This document shows positions 55,966 to 64,000 of a stretch of 64,000 nucleotides of DNA, piece after piece. Source of the DNA: 2-02-FULL-66-14 sp964651335. Lineage in GTDB: Bacteria > Pseudomonadota > Gammaproteobacteria > Burkholderiales > SG8-39. Location of the stretch: the NCBI GenBank assembly GCA_964651335.1, contig CAZYVT010000003.1, positions 1-64,000 of the forward strand, in the 5' to 3' direction. The notes beneath the pieces are model-generated. The model searched no databases and had not been told where the DNA came from. It saw only the letters and a list, made by a program, of their open reading frames with translations. Every line of letters starts with the position of its first letter. The stretch's first letter is position 1. A program made the position numbers and the translations under genes.

Positions 55966-58190
55966 GGATGATCAAGTACCTGTTCTACGGGCTGGGCGGC
56001 CTGGTGCTGCTCGCAGTGCTCGCGCTCGCCGCGGTCATGCTCGTCGTGGACGGCGCCTTCGTGAAGGGCCGGCTCGAGCGCATGATGAAGGAGGAAAAGC
56101 AGCGCACGTTGAAAATCGAAGGCGAGCCCAGGCTCTCGCTCTTCCCGAAGCTCGCGCTCTCGCTCGGCAAGACCACGCTCTCGGAGCGCGCGAGCGAGAC
56201 GGAATTCCTCTCTCTCGAATCGATGAGCGTGTCGGTCGGCGTGATGCCGCTGCTGTCGCGCGAGGTCGCGGTGGATGCGTTCTCGATCGTGGGCCTCAAG
56301 GTCAATGTCGTGCGCGCCAGGGACGGCAGCCTCAACGTCGCCGACCTCGCCGCGCCGCCTGCGGGGCGGCCGGAAGCCCCGCACGCGGAGGAGCAGGCGC
56401 CGCCGAAGGTGCGCATCGCGGAGGTGAGAATTGAACACGCGCAGCTTGCCTATCGCGACGAGAAGACCGGCCAGGAGCTGCGCGTGAACGACTTGAACCT
56501 CAAGACCGGGCGGCTGGAGGACGACATGCCGTCCGACATCTCGTTTTCCGCGCACGTGACGGGCAAGCAGCCCGATTCGGATCTGCGCGCGCGGTTGACG
56601 GGCACGGCGAACCTCAATCTCGCGAAGCGAACCTTCGCGCTCGCCAGGCTCGATGGCAACGTGAGCGGCAGTGCCGCTGCGGTGCGGGGGCTGGATGCGC
56701 GCATCACCGGCTCGCTCGCGGCCAACCCGGACCGCGGCGAATTCAAGGCGAGCGAGTTCAACGTCGCCGCCAGGGGCGTCTACGAGAAGGACGCGTTCAG
56801 TGTCGTGCTGGCGGCGCCGCAGCTCGCGATCACCCCCGGCAAGGCGGGCGGCGCCGCGGTCACGGCGGATCTAAAGGTCAAGGGCCCGAGCCGCAACGTC
56901 GATGCGCGCTTCAGGCTCGAAGGCGTCGAGGGCACCGCCGAAGCGCTCTCCATCGCAGCGCTCGCGCTCGACCTCGACGCTGCGGTCGCGCCCCATGTGT
57001 TCAAAGGCATGATCTCCACGCCGGTGAAAGGCAATCTCAAGGCGCGCAGCTGGGAGCTGCCGAAAATCGCCGCGAATCTCACCGTCACCAGCCCGAGCAT
57101 CCCGCAGCGGACCGTGACCCTGCCGATCCAGGCGAGCGCGCAAGTGAACCTCGCGAAGCAGACTGCAGCCGCGGAACTCTCGACCAGGTTCGATGAATCC
57201 ACGATCCGGGCGAAGCTCGGTGCCACCAGGTTCGAGCCGCTCGCCGCCACGTTCGACCTCAACGTCGATCGGCTCAACATGGACCGCTACCTGCCGCCCG
57301 CGAAGAAGGAGTCCAATCCGAACGAGCCGCTCGACCTCTCGGCGCTGAAGGGGCCGACGGCAAGCGGCAAGGCCGAGATCGGCGCGCTCACCATCCGGCG
57401 CGTGAAGCTCGCCAACGTCAAGGCGGAGATCAAGCTCGCGGGCGGCAAGCTCGAGGTGGCGCCGCATTCGGCGGTTCTGTACGGCGGCACGCTCGCGGGA
57501 AGCTTCAGTGCGGACGCGAACGGCAACCGCATTACGGCGAAGGAATCGGTCCAGGGCGTGCAGGTCGGGCCACTGCTGCGCGACGCGGCGGAGCAGGACC
57601 GGCTCGAAGGCCACGGCAACGTGAGCCTGGACGTGGCAATGGCGGGACCGAGCGTCGCTGCCTTGAAAAGGTCGATGGGCGGGTCCGCGCGCGTGGAACT
57701 GCGCGACGGCGCCGTGAAGGGGATCAACCTCGGCGACGCCATCCAGGACGTGCGCTCGGTGCTCGGCTCGAAGTCCGCCAAGGCGAACGATCCATCGAAG
57801 CGCACCGACTTTTCCGAGATCACCGCGAGCTTCGCGATCCGCAACGGCGTCGCGCACAACGAAGACCTGCAGGGCAAGGCGCCGCTGTTCCGTCTCGGCG
57901 GCGCGGGCGACGTCGACATCGGCAACTCGAAGGTCAACTACACGGCGAAGGCAGCCCTGGTCGCGACTTCCAAGGGCCAAGGGGGGCGCGACCTGCCCAA
58001 TCTCGCCGGCGTGACGGTCCCGGTCAGGGTGACCGGCCCGCTGGAAAAGCCCGACATCGCGATCGATTTCGGCGAGCTGATCGCGAAGTCCGGTGTCGGG
58101 GTGGGCAAAGTGCTAGGCGCGGCAGGGGGCGCGGCGAGCGGTGCAGCGAGCAGCGTTGGCCAGAAACTGAAGGGTCTTTTCGGAAAATAA
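55962..58190 (+). CDS. AsmA-family outer-membrane biogenesis protein
   Basis: A 742-residue inner-membrane-anchored periplasmic protein. There is one N-terminal membrane helix (about residues 4-28), then the AsmA N-domain (VKGRLERMM, LKIEGEPRLSLFPKLALSLG) and a long repetitive beta-rich region consistent with the lipid-bridging AsmA/TamB-like fold. A C-terminal AsmA_2 part contains LKGPTASGKAEIGALTIRRVKLANVKAEIKLAGGKL. The C-terminal tail is Gly/Ala-rich. It is coupled to the 5'-nucleotidase upstream and converges with the peptide transporter operon three bases later. Confidence 0.9.
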   Translation: MRMIKYLFYGLGGLVLLAVLALAAVMLVVDGAFVKGRLERMMKEEKQRTLKIEGEPRLSLFPKLALSLGKTTLSERASETEFLSLESMSVSVGVMPLLSREVAVDAFSIVGLKVNVVRARDGSLNVADLAAPPAGRPEAPHAEEQAPPKVRIAEVRIEHAQLAYRDEKTGQELRVNDLNLKTGRLEDDMPSDISFSAHVTGKQPDSDLRARLTGTANLNLAKRTFALARLDGNVSGSAAAVRGLDARITGSLAANPDRGEFKASEFNVAARGVYEKDAFSVVLAAPQLAITPGKAGGAAVTADLKVKGPSRNVDARFRLEGVEGTAEALSIAALALDLDAAVAPHVFKGMISTPVKGNLKARSWELPKIAANLTVTSPSIPQRTVTLPIQASAQVNLAKQTAAAELSTRFDESTIRAKLGATRFEPLAATFDLNVDRLNMDRYLPPAKKESNPNEPLDLSALKGPTASGKAEIGALTIRRVKLANVKAEIKLAGGKLEVAPHSAVLYGGTLAGSFSADANGNRITAKESVQGVQVGPLLRDAAEQDRLEGHGNVSLDVAMAGPSVAALKRSMGGSARVELRDGAVKGINLGDAIQDVRSVLGSKSAKANDPSKRTDFSEITASFAIRNGVAHNEDLQGKAPLFRLGGAGDVDIGNSKVNYTAKAALVATSKGQGGRDLPNLAGVTVPVRVTGPLEKPDIAIDFGELIAKSGVGVGKVLGAAGGAASGAASSVGQKLKGLFGK

Positions 58191-58193
58191 GGC

Positions 58194-59177
58194 CTAGATT
58201 CGACCCTCTTCCACCGCGTGGCACGATACGAGCGATGCGCCGTGCGCGACCGTCCCGGGGCGCTCATCGCGACATCGCTGGTTCGCGTGCGGGCAGCGCG
58301 GATGGAATGCGCAGCCTGAAGGGGGGTCGAGCGGATTGGGCACTTCGCCCGCCACCGGCGTTCTTCGCTTGCCGGTCATCTCCAGGTCCGGAATCGCGTC
58401 CAGGAGCATTCGCGTATACGGATGCCGGGGTCGCGCGAACAGCTCCTCGGCGTCCGCGAGCTCAGCGAGCCTGCCGAGGTACATCACGCCGACGCGATCG
58501 GCGATGTGCGACACGACCGCGAGGTTGTGCGAGATGAAGAGGTAGGTGAGGCCCAGCCTTTCCTGCAACTCGGTCATCAGATTGAGGATCTGCGCCTGCA
58601 CCGAGACGTCGAGCGCTGAGGTCGGCTCGTCACAGACGAGAAATTCCGGCTTGCCGGAAAGCGCGCGCGCGATCGAGATCCGCTGGCGCTGGCCGCCGGA
58701 GAATTCATGCGGATACTTTTCACCGTCTTCACGCGCGAGCCCGACCTGCTGCAGCAATTCGGCCACGCGGTCCTCGATTTCGGACCTGGAGGAGGCCAGG
58801 CCGAGCACGCGGATCGGCTCGGCCACGATGTCGAGCACCCGCCAGCGCGGATTGAGGCTCGCAAAGGGATCCTGAAAGATCATCTGCATGCGACGCCGCA
58901 AGGCCGCCGCGCCGGGTGCGGCGAGGTCTGCGCCGTCAAACTCAATGCGACCGCGGGTAGGGACGTAGATCCCCACGATCAACCGCGCGACGGTAGACTT
59001 TCCGCAGCCCGACTCGCCGACCAGCGCGAGCGTTTCGCCGTGCCGCACCTCGAACGTTACACCGTCCACCGCGCGCAGCAGCTGCCGCGGGGCGCGCTCC
59101 AGCACGCGGTTGAGCCAGGGCCGCGAGACGTCGAATTCGCGGCCTACGTCGTCAAGCTTGAGCAGCGTCCGGGGCAT
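58194..59177 (-). CDS. Oligo/dipeptide ABC transporter ATP-binding protein (DppF/OppF type)
   Basis: A 327-residue ATPase with Walker A GESGCGKSTVARL (about residue 54), signature FSGGQRQRISIARAL, Walker B FLVCDEPTSALDVS and the oligopeptide C-terminal zinc/iron-sulfur-like HPRCPHANQRC. It is the last gene of the operon. Its start overlaps the DppD-type gene by 26 bases. Confidence 0.92.
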   Translation of the reverse strand: MPRTLLKLDDVGREFDVSRPWLNRVLERAPRQLLRAVDGVTFEVRHGETLALVGESGCGKSTVARLIVGIYVPTRGRIEFDGADLAAPGAAALRRRMQMIFQDPFASLNPRWRVLDIVAEPIRVLGLASSRSEIEDRVAELLQQVGLAREDGEKYPHEFSGGQRQRISIARALSGKPEFLVCDEPTSALDVSVQAQILNLMTELQERLGLTYLFISHNLAVVSHIADRVGVMYLGRLAELADAEELFARPRHPYTRMLLDAIPDLEMTGKRRTPVAGEVPNPLDPPSGCAFHPRCPHANQRCRDERPGTVAHGASLVSCHAVEEGRI

Positions 59178-60177
59178 GGAGCCAGCATGCGGCGTATGTC
59201 GTTCCCGTACGGATCAGCTCGGGGCGCTCACGCACGCAACGCTCGAGGCGTTTCGGACAGCGCGGATTGAACGCGCAGCCGGAAGGAATCGCGTTCAGTC
59301 TGGGCATCGAACCGTCGATCTGGACGAGTCGGGCGCCGCGCCTCCCCACCATCGCGGTGACCGTGTCGCCGCGGTCCCGGATTCTCTGCGCAATCTTCGG
59401 GATTGAGCCCATGAGGCCCGCGGTGTACGGATGCCTGGACGCATGGATCACTTCGCGCACCGGGCCGATTTCCGCGATTCGCCCCGCGTACATCACCGCG
59501 ACCCGGTCTGCGGTTTCGGCGATCACTCCCATGTCGTGCGTGATCAGCATCACCGCGGTGCCGTGTTCGCGCGCGAGCCGCCTCAGCAGCGCAATGATCT
59601 GCGCCTGAATCGAAACGTCGAGCGCGGTAGTCGGTTCGTCGGCGACGATCAGCCGCGGTTCGGCGCAGAGCGCGAGCGCGATCACGACACGCTGCCGCAT
59701 GCCGCCGGAGAACTGATGCGGAAAATGCTCAAAGCGGCTTTCCGGCGCGGAAATGCCGACCTCGCTCAGGAGCGCGAGCGCCCGCCTGCGCGCTTCAGGG
59801 GGGGCGACGTCGAGATGGGTCAGGATCGTTTCGACCAGCTGCTCGCCGATGGTGAACAGGGGATTGAGCGAAGTCAGCGGATCCTGGAAGATCGCGCCGA
59901 TCCGGCGACCGCGGATACGGCGCATCGCCTCGTAGGGCAGGGCGTCGATCCTCTGGCCCTCGAACCGGATCTCGCCCGCAGCGATCCGTCCGGGCGGCTC
60001 CAGCAGTCCGATGATCGCCATGCCGGTGAGCGACTTCCCGGCGCCGGACTCGCCGACCACGCCGAGCACCTCACCGGGACCGATCGAGAACGAGATTCCG
60101 TCCACCGCGACGAGCGTGCCGCGACGGGCCGGGAACTCGATGCGCAGGTCCCGCACCTCGAGGAGTGCCGTGCTCAC
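59152..60177 (-). CDS. Oligo/dipeptide ABC transporter ATP-binding protein (DppD/OppD type)
   Basis: A 341-residue ATPase. Walker A GESGAGKSLTGMAI, signature FSGGMRQRVVIALAL, Walker B LIVADEPTTALDVS and the C-terminal FNPRCPKRLERCVRERP motif are intact. The GTG start overlaps the permease stop (GTGA). It works as a heterodimer with the next ATPase. Confidence 0.92.
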   Translation of the reverse strand: MSTALLEVRDLRIEFPARRGTLVAVDGISFSIGPGEVLGVVGESGAGKSLTGMAIIGLLEPPGRIAAGEIRFEGQRIDALPYEAMRRIRGRRIGAIFQDPLTSLNPLFTIGEQLVETILTHLDVAPPEARRRALALLSEVGISAPESRFEHFPHQFSGGMRQRVVIALALCAEPRLIVADEPTTALDVSIQAQIIALLRRLAREHGTAVMLITHDMGVIAETADRVAVMYAGRIAEIGPVREVIHASRHPYTAGLMGSIPKIAQRIRDRGDTVTAMVGRRGARLVQIDGSMPRLNAIPSGCAFNPRCPKRLERCVRERPELIRTGTTYAACWLHAPDAAQA

Positions 60178-61097
60178 CGGAGCCTTGGATTGAGTGCGTC
60201 GCGCAGCCAGTCGCCGAGAAGATTCACCGACAGGACCAGCACGATGAGCGCGAGCCCTGGAAACACCGTGATCCACCATTCACCGGAGAACAGGAAATCG
60301 TTGCCCACGCGGATGAGCGTGCCGAGCGAAGGACGCGTGGCCGGCACGCCGACGCCGAGGAACGAGAGCGTCGCCTCGGTGATGATCGCAGTGGCGATGT
60401 GAATGGTCCCAATGACGAGCACCGGCCCCATTACGTTCGGCAGCACATGCCGCAGCATGATCGCGAGCGGATGGCGGCCGATGACCCGGGCAGCCTGGAC
60501 GTACTCCTTGTTCTTTTCGACCAGGGTCGAGCCGCGCACGGTGCGGGCGTATTGCACCCAACCGGCGAATCCGATGGAGAGAACGAGCACGGGGATGGCA
60601 ATGCGGTCGTGCGTGTCGGGGGGAAGCGCGACGCGCGCGACGCCGTCGATCAGAAGCGCGATCAGGATCGCCGGGAACGACAGCTGGACGTCCGCGACCC
60701 GCATGATGGCCGCGTCGATCCTGCCCCCTGCGTAGCCCGACAGCAGCCCCAGGGAAACGCCAAGCACCGCCGAGAACAGCACTGACGCGAGCCCCACGCC
60801 GAGCGAGATGCGGGCGCCGTACATGATGGTGGAGAGAACATCGCGCCCCTGGTCGTCGGTGCCGAGAAGGAATTTCGCCTGCCCCTTCTCGGCCCACGCC
60901 GGCGGCGTGAATCCGTCGGTGAGATTCAGGGTCGCGAGATTGAAAGGGTCGTGCGGCGCGAGCCAGGGCGCGAACAACGCGCCCCCCACGCAAACGATCG
61001 TCAGGAACGTCGCGGCGACCGTGACTGGTGAGCGGCGGAAGCTCCAGGCGAGGTCGTGGTCCCAGGCGCGCCGGAGCCAGCCTGACATCGCGGCCAT
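60174..61097 (-). CDS. Oligo/dipeptide ABC transporter permease (DppC/OppC type)
   Basis: A 307-residue permease with about six membrane segments. The opening SFRRSPVTVAATFLTIVCVGGALFAPWLAPHDP, LLGTDDQGRDVLSTIMYGARISLGVG and the coupling loop VQAARVIGRHPLAIMLRHVLPNV are standard for DppC. GGAAGG precedes the ATG. It follows the binding-protein gene by 32 bp. Confidence 0.93.
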   Translation of the reverse strand: MAAMSGWLRRAWDHDLAWSFRRSPVTVAATFLTIVCVGGALFAPWLAPHDPFNLATLNLTDGFTPPAWAEKGQAKFLLGTDDQGRDVLSTIMYGARISLGVGLASVLFSAVLGVSLGLLSGYAGGRIDAAIMRVADVQLSFPAILIALLIDGVARVALPPDTHDRIAIPVLVLSIGFAGWVQYARTVRGSTLVEKNKEYVQAARVIGRHPLAIMLRHVLPNVMGPVLVIGTIHIATAIITEATLSFLGVGVPATRPSLGTLIRVGNDFLFSGEWWITVFPGLALIVLVLSVNLLGDWLRDALNPRLR

Positions 61098-61129
61098 CGC
61101 GCGCCTTCCGCCAGTCGCGCGCGTCCCGG

Positions 61130-62701
61130 TCAGTCGACGCGGGCGAAGCGCGATTCCGGGGCGTCGTTCGCGCGATGCAGCGTGGAGACGTTTTTCTTCA
61201 TCGCCCAGGGCCGCAGCTGGTAATGTAGCGGCACGTAGTAATGCTGATCGCGAACCGCGACGAGCGTATCGCGGATCAGCGCGTCGCGCTTCTTCTGGTC
61301 CGTCTCGGTCTTCATTGCATCGATCATCGCGTCGAGCTTCGGGTCGCTGATGCGACCCTGGTTGAAGCTGCCGTCGGCGCCGGTGGTCTTGGTGCGCACG
61401 AGCGACTGCAGCATATAAAGCGCGTCGAAGGTGGCCACCCCCCAGCCGAGCATGTACGCGCTGGTGTCGAGGTTGAGGATCTTCGGGATGAAATTGGCGA
61501 ATGGAATGGCATTGAGCCTGGGCTTGAGGCCGATTCGCGCCCACATCCCCACCAGCGCCTGGCAGATCTCCTCGTCGTTGACATAGCGATTGTTCGGGCA
61601 GTCGAGCGTGAACTCGAAGCCGTTCGGGTAACCGGCCTCCGCGAGCAGCTTCTTCGCGCCCTCGGCGTCGAACGGAGGAATTCGGTCGATGTCTTTCTCG
61701 TAGCCGTGAATCCCCGGCGCGATCATCAGGCCGCCCGGGATCGAGAGCCCGCGCATGGTTACGCGCTTGATCGTTTCACGGTCAACCGCAAGGTTGAGCG
61801 CGCGGCGGACGCGAACGTCCTTGAACGGGTTTTTACCCTTTACGTTCGCGTATTTCAGTTCATCGTTGTGCTGGTCCATGCCGATGAAGATCGTGCGGTT
61901 CTCGTGTCCTTCGAGCACCTTCAGCTTCGCGTCCTGGCGCAACCGCGCCACGTCCTGCGTCGGCAGGTCGGTGACGAGGTCCACGTCGCCCGAAAGCAGC
62001 GCCGCGACGCGCGTGGCATCTGACTTGATCGGCGTGTAGATCACGTCGGTGACGTTGCCCTCGCGCTTGTCCCACCAGCTCGGGTTGGCCGCCATCACGA
62101 TGCGCGTGTCCGGCTCCCATCCCTTGATCATGTAGGCCCCCGTGCCGCTGACGTTGCGCGAGGCGTAGGTCTCCTCCTTGTCCTTGGAGTTCTGCACATT
62201 CTGCGACTTGGTCTTCTCCGCCCACGTCTTGCTCATGATGAAGAAGACGGTGAGGTTGCGCAGCAACACCGGGTTCGGTCCGGCGAGGATGAAGTCCACG
62301 GTGTGGTCGTCCACCTTCTTCATCTCGTTGATGCCCGCCACATAGATCTGCATCGTGCCCTGCGGCTGTTTGATCCGCTGGTACGAGAACAGCACGTCGT
62401 CCGCGGTAAACGGGCTGCCGTCGTGGAACTTGACGTTCTTTCGCAGATTGAAACGCCAGTGCGTCGGACTGACCTGCTGCCAGCTCGTGGCGAGGCAGGG
62501 CTCCACTTGAAATTTCTTGTCGTAGCGCACCAGCGGCTCGTAGGCGTGCTGCAGGAGGGAGATGGTCGTGGCGTGGTTCTGCGAATGCGGGTCGAGCGTC
62601 AGGACATCGTTTTGCGCCGCCCATCTGAGCGTGACGGCATGCGCGGCGCCCGATACGGCGAGCGCGGAAACTGCGGCGAGCAGCAGGCGTTTCAGCATCA
62701 T
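61130..62701 (-). CDS. Peptide/nickel-type ABC transporter substrate-binding protein
   Basis: A 523-residue periplasmic receptor of the SBP_bac_5 family. Residues 1-22 are a signal peptide (ending AHA). The mature start TLRWAAQNDVLTLDPHSQNHATT, WRFNLRKNVKFHDGSPFTADDV and VRRALNLAVDRETI are family hallmarks. The ligand may be a peptide, an acylated amino acid or another small molecule. The adjacent amidohydrolase hints at an N-acyl amino acid. Confidence 0.9.
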   Translation of the reverse strand: MMLKRLLLAAVSALAVSGAAHAVTLRWAAQNDVLTLDPHSQNHATTISLLQHAYEPLVRYDKKFQVEPCLATSWQQVSPTHWRFNLRKNVKFHDGSPFTADDVLFSYQRIKQPQGTMQIYVAGINEMKKVDDHTVDFILAGPNPVLLRNLTVFFIMSKTWAEKTKSQNVQNSKDKEETYASRNVSGTGAYMIKGWEPDTRIVMAANPSWWDKREGNVTDVIYTPIKSDATRVAALLSGDVDLVTDLPTQDVARLRQDAKLKVLEGHENRTIFIGMDQHNDELKYANVKGKNPFKDVRVRRALNLAVDRETIKRVTMRGLSIPGGLMIAPGIHGYEKDIDRIPPFDAEGAKKLLAEAGYPNGFEFTLDCPNNRYVNDEEICQALVGMWARIGLKPRLNAIPFANFIPKILNLDTSAYMLGWGVATFDALYMLQSLVRTKTTGADGSFNQGRISDPKLDAMIDAMKTETDQKKRDALIRDTLVAVRDQHYYVPLHYQLRPWAMKKNVSTLHRANDAPESRFARVD

Positions 62702-62721
62702 CGGTCTTCCCTCCGGTGGAT

Positions 62722-63906
62722 CTAGCCGATCGGCAGCGACTCCTCGACCAGCGCTGCGAGGTAGCCGGCACCGAGCGGAATCACCTGATCGTTGAAATCA
62801 TACTTCGAATTGTGCAGCAGACAGCCGAGTTCCGCGCCGCCCTGCCCGAGAAACACGTAGGCGCCGGGGCGTGCGAGCAGCATGTAGGAGAAATCCTCGC
62901 CCCCCATGGTCGGTTCGGCGTCGCGCACGACGTTCTCCCTGCCGAACAGGTGCTCGCCGACCGCGGCGGCGAATTCCGCCTCCTGCGTGTGGTTCACGGT
63001 GGCCGGGTAGCCGCGCCTGTACTCGAGCTCGGCGCTTGCGCCGAGCCCCTGGGCGATCGCAGTGACGATCTCCCGGATCCGCTCTTGTGCCAAGGCGCGG
63101 GTTTCGGCCCTGAAGGTTCTCACGGTGCCGATAAGCCTGACGAAGTCGGGAATGACGTTGAAGGCGCCGACCTGGCTGGTCTGCATCGAGCAAACGCTGA
63201 CCACCACCGAGTCGAGCGGGCTGACGTTGCGGCTGGCGACGGTCTGCAGCGAGCTGATGATCTGCGCGGATGCGACGACCGGATCGCAGGCGAGGTGCGG
63301 AAGAGCCGCGTGCCCGCCTTTGCCGCGCACCGTGATCTGGATCTCATCGGTGGCAGCCAGTACCGGTCCCGGGCGCACCGCGATCTTGCCGGCTTCGAGG
63401 CTGGGCCAGTTGTGCAACGCGTAGACCGCGTCGGCGGGGAATCTGTCGAACAACCCTTCCTTCACCATTTCGTTGCCGCCGCCGCCGCCTTCCTCGGCCG
63501 GCTGAAAAATGAGGTAGGCGGTGCCGTCGAAATTCCGCGTCTCGGCCAGATAGCGCGCCGCGCCAAGGAGCATCGTGGTGTGCCCGTCGTGCCCGCAGGC
63601 GTGCATCCTGCCCGGGTGCGTCGACTTGTACGGCAGGTCGGCGGTTTCAAACATCGGCAGGCAGTCCATGTCCGCGCGCAGGCCGATGGCCCGGCCGCTC
63701 GAGCCCGTTCTGCCTCTGACCACGCCGACCACGCCGGTCTTTGCGAGGCCGCGATGCACCTCGATCCCCCAGCGCGCGAGCGCGGCGGCGACAATGTCCG
63801 ACGTTCGGGTCTCCTGGAACGCAAGCTCCGGGTTGGCGTGGATGTCGTGCCGGAGCGCCACCAGCTCCGAGTGGAACCTGCGGACATGTTCGATTGTGTC
63901 GGGCAT
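62722..63906 (-). CDS. M20-family amidohydrolase (N-acyl-amino acid / hippurate hydrolase-like)
   Basis: A 394-residue metallo-amidohydrolase. The metal-binding sequence GRMHACGHDGHTTMLLGAA, the catalytic-Glu segment FQPAEEGGGGGNEMV and the late EPTMGGEDFSYML are complete. The family splits N-acyl amino acids such as hippurate. ATG 63906 with a GAGG site is preferred over the TTG at 63921 that would overlap the permease stop. It lies between the dppB-like and binding-protein genes, so it probably hydrolyses the imported compound. Confidence 0.9.
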   Translation of the reverse strand: MPDTIEHVRRFHSELVALRHDIHANPELAFQETRTSDIVAAALARWGIEVHRGLAKTGVVGVVRGRTGSSGRAIGLRADMDCLPMFETADLPYKSTHPGRMHACGHDGHTTMLLGAARYLAETRNFDGTAYLIFQPAEEGGGGGNEMVKEGLFDRFPADAVYALHNWPSLEAGKIAVRPGPVLAATDEIQITVRGKGGHAALPHLACDPVVASAQIISSLQTVASRNVSPLDSVVVSVCSMQTSQVGAFNVIPDFVRLIGTVRTFRAETRALAQERIREIVTAIAQGLGASAELEYRRGYPATVNHTQEAEFAAAVGEHLFGRENVVRDAEPTMGGEDFSYMLLARPGAYVFLGQGGAELGCLLHNSKYDFNDQVIPLGAGYLAALVEESLPIG

Positions 63907-63917
63907 GGGGGATCCCC

Positions 63918-64000
63918 TCAATGCGCGGCCGCGGTCCGGTCGATCCTCAACCGCGGATCGACCGCATAGTAAAGCAGGTCCACGATCAGGTTGATGACGA
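63918..64000 (-). CDS. 3' end of a DppB-type permease (partial)
   Basis: From the right edge, the minus strand reads VINLIVDLLYYAVDPRLRIDRT and ends at a stop at 63918. NLxVDLLYxxxDPRLR is the invariant C-terminus of DppB/OppB permeases, so this is the missing first permease of the transporter operon, continuing beyond the window. Confidence 0.8.
   Translation of the reverse strand, partial: VINLIVDLLYYAVDPRLRIDRTAAAH

Noticed and set aside
1..64000. CRISPR array or prophage
   Set aside because: No set of regularly spaced identical repeats of CRISPR size and no structural phage genes were seen; the only element is the small one at tRNA-Lys.

Overview
The window is GC-rich chromosomal DNA of a Gram-negative bacterium, most likely a betaproteobacterium. 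The evidence is gene order and content: yebC-ruvC-ruvA-ruvB followed by tolQRAB-pal-cpoB-queC, the yicC-gmk-rpoZ-spoT block, thiS-thiG-trmB, and a Bug/TctC-type periplasmic binding protein. A run of 100 Ns (2520-2619) shows it is a draft scaffold, and it breaks two genes. Tight packing is the rule: many neighbouring genes share a four-base NTGA stop/start overlap, and start codons include GTG, TTG and apparently one CTG.

Region by region. 1-5.5 kb: a di-heme peroxidase, a GNAT enzyme, a TacA/TacT-type toxin-antitoxin pair cut by the gap, then an acyl-CoA synthetase and a succinate-semialdehyde dehydrogenase on the minus strand. 5.5-8.2 kb: a two-subunit molybdenum hydroxylase (iorAB type). 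8.2-14.7 kb: a Pho box followed by pstSCAB-phoU-phoB-phoR. Overlapping the phoR stop there follows a catabolic run (2-hydroxyacid dehydrogenase, gentisate-dioxygenase-like cupin, UbiD, UbiX, flavin-binding protein) to 19.4 kb. 19.4-22.2 kb, minus strand: TctC-like receptor, an atypical SDR, an EamA transporter and a 38-residue fragment resembling the tail of HerA-like ATPases.

22.2-34.4 kb: yebC-ruvC-ruvA, then a phd/vapC-type cassette, then ruvB. Next come a small exported protein divergent from a CGNR zinc-finger regulator, a DUF2330/RnfD-like pair, and the complete tol-pal operon with queC. 34.4-35.5 kb: a YeeE/YedE thiosulfate-type transporter. A tRNA-Lys gene at 35,546 is the integration site of a 5.3-kb element bounded by 50-bp direct repeats (35575-35624 and 40811-40860).

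The element carries a tyrosine recombinase, an overlapping excisionase-like gene, a Rep_trans-type replication initiator with hairpins and TACCGG repeats around its 5' end, and a restriction-modification module. That module has a PvuII-like N4-cytosine methyltransferase divergent from a small helix-turn-helix gene, which overlaps an unfamiliar PD-(D/E)XK-like nuclease. A 17-bp palindrome sits on the start codon of the helix-turn-helix gene. This is the most interesting part of the window.

Just beyond the element (41-42.9 kb) lie an MNT/HEPN-type toxin-antitoxin operon with twin palindromic operators and an orphan TumA-like antitoxin behind a toxin remnant. 42.9-51.1 kb: spoT, rpoZ, gmk, yicC, rdgB, hemW, an accessory patch (HNH endonuclease and an unknown 91-residue protein) and trmB. 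51.1-58.2 kb: thiG-thiS, an MliC lipoprotein, a serine hydrolase, tRNA-Gly(CCC), a glutathionyl-hydroquinone reductase-like protein, a 5'-nucleotidase and an AsmA protein. 58.2-64 kb: a dipeptide-type ABC transporter operon on the minus strand with an M20 amidohydrolase inside it; its dppB-like permease runs off the right edge. No CRISPR array was seen.
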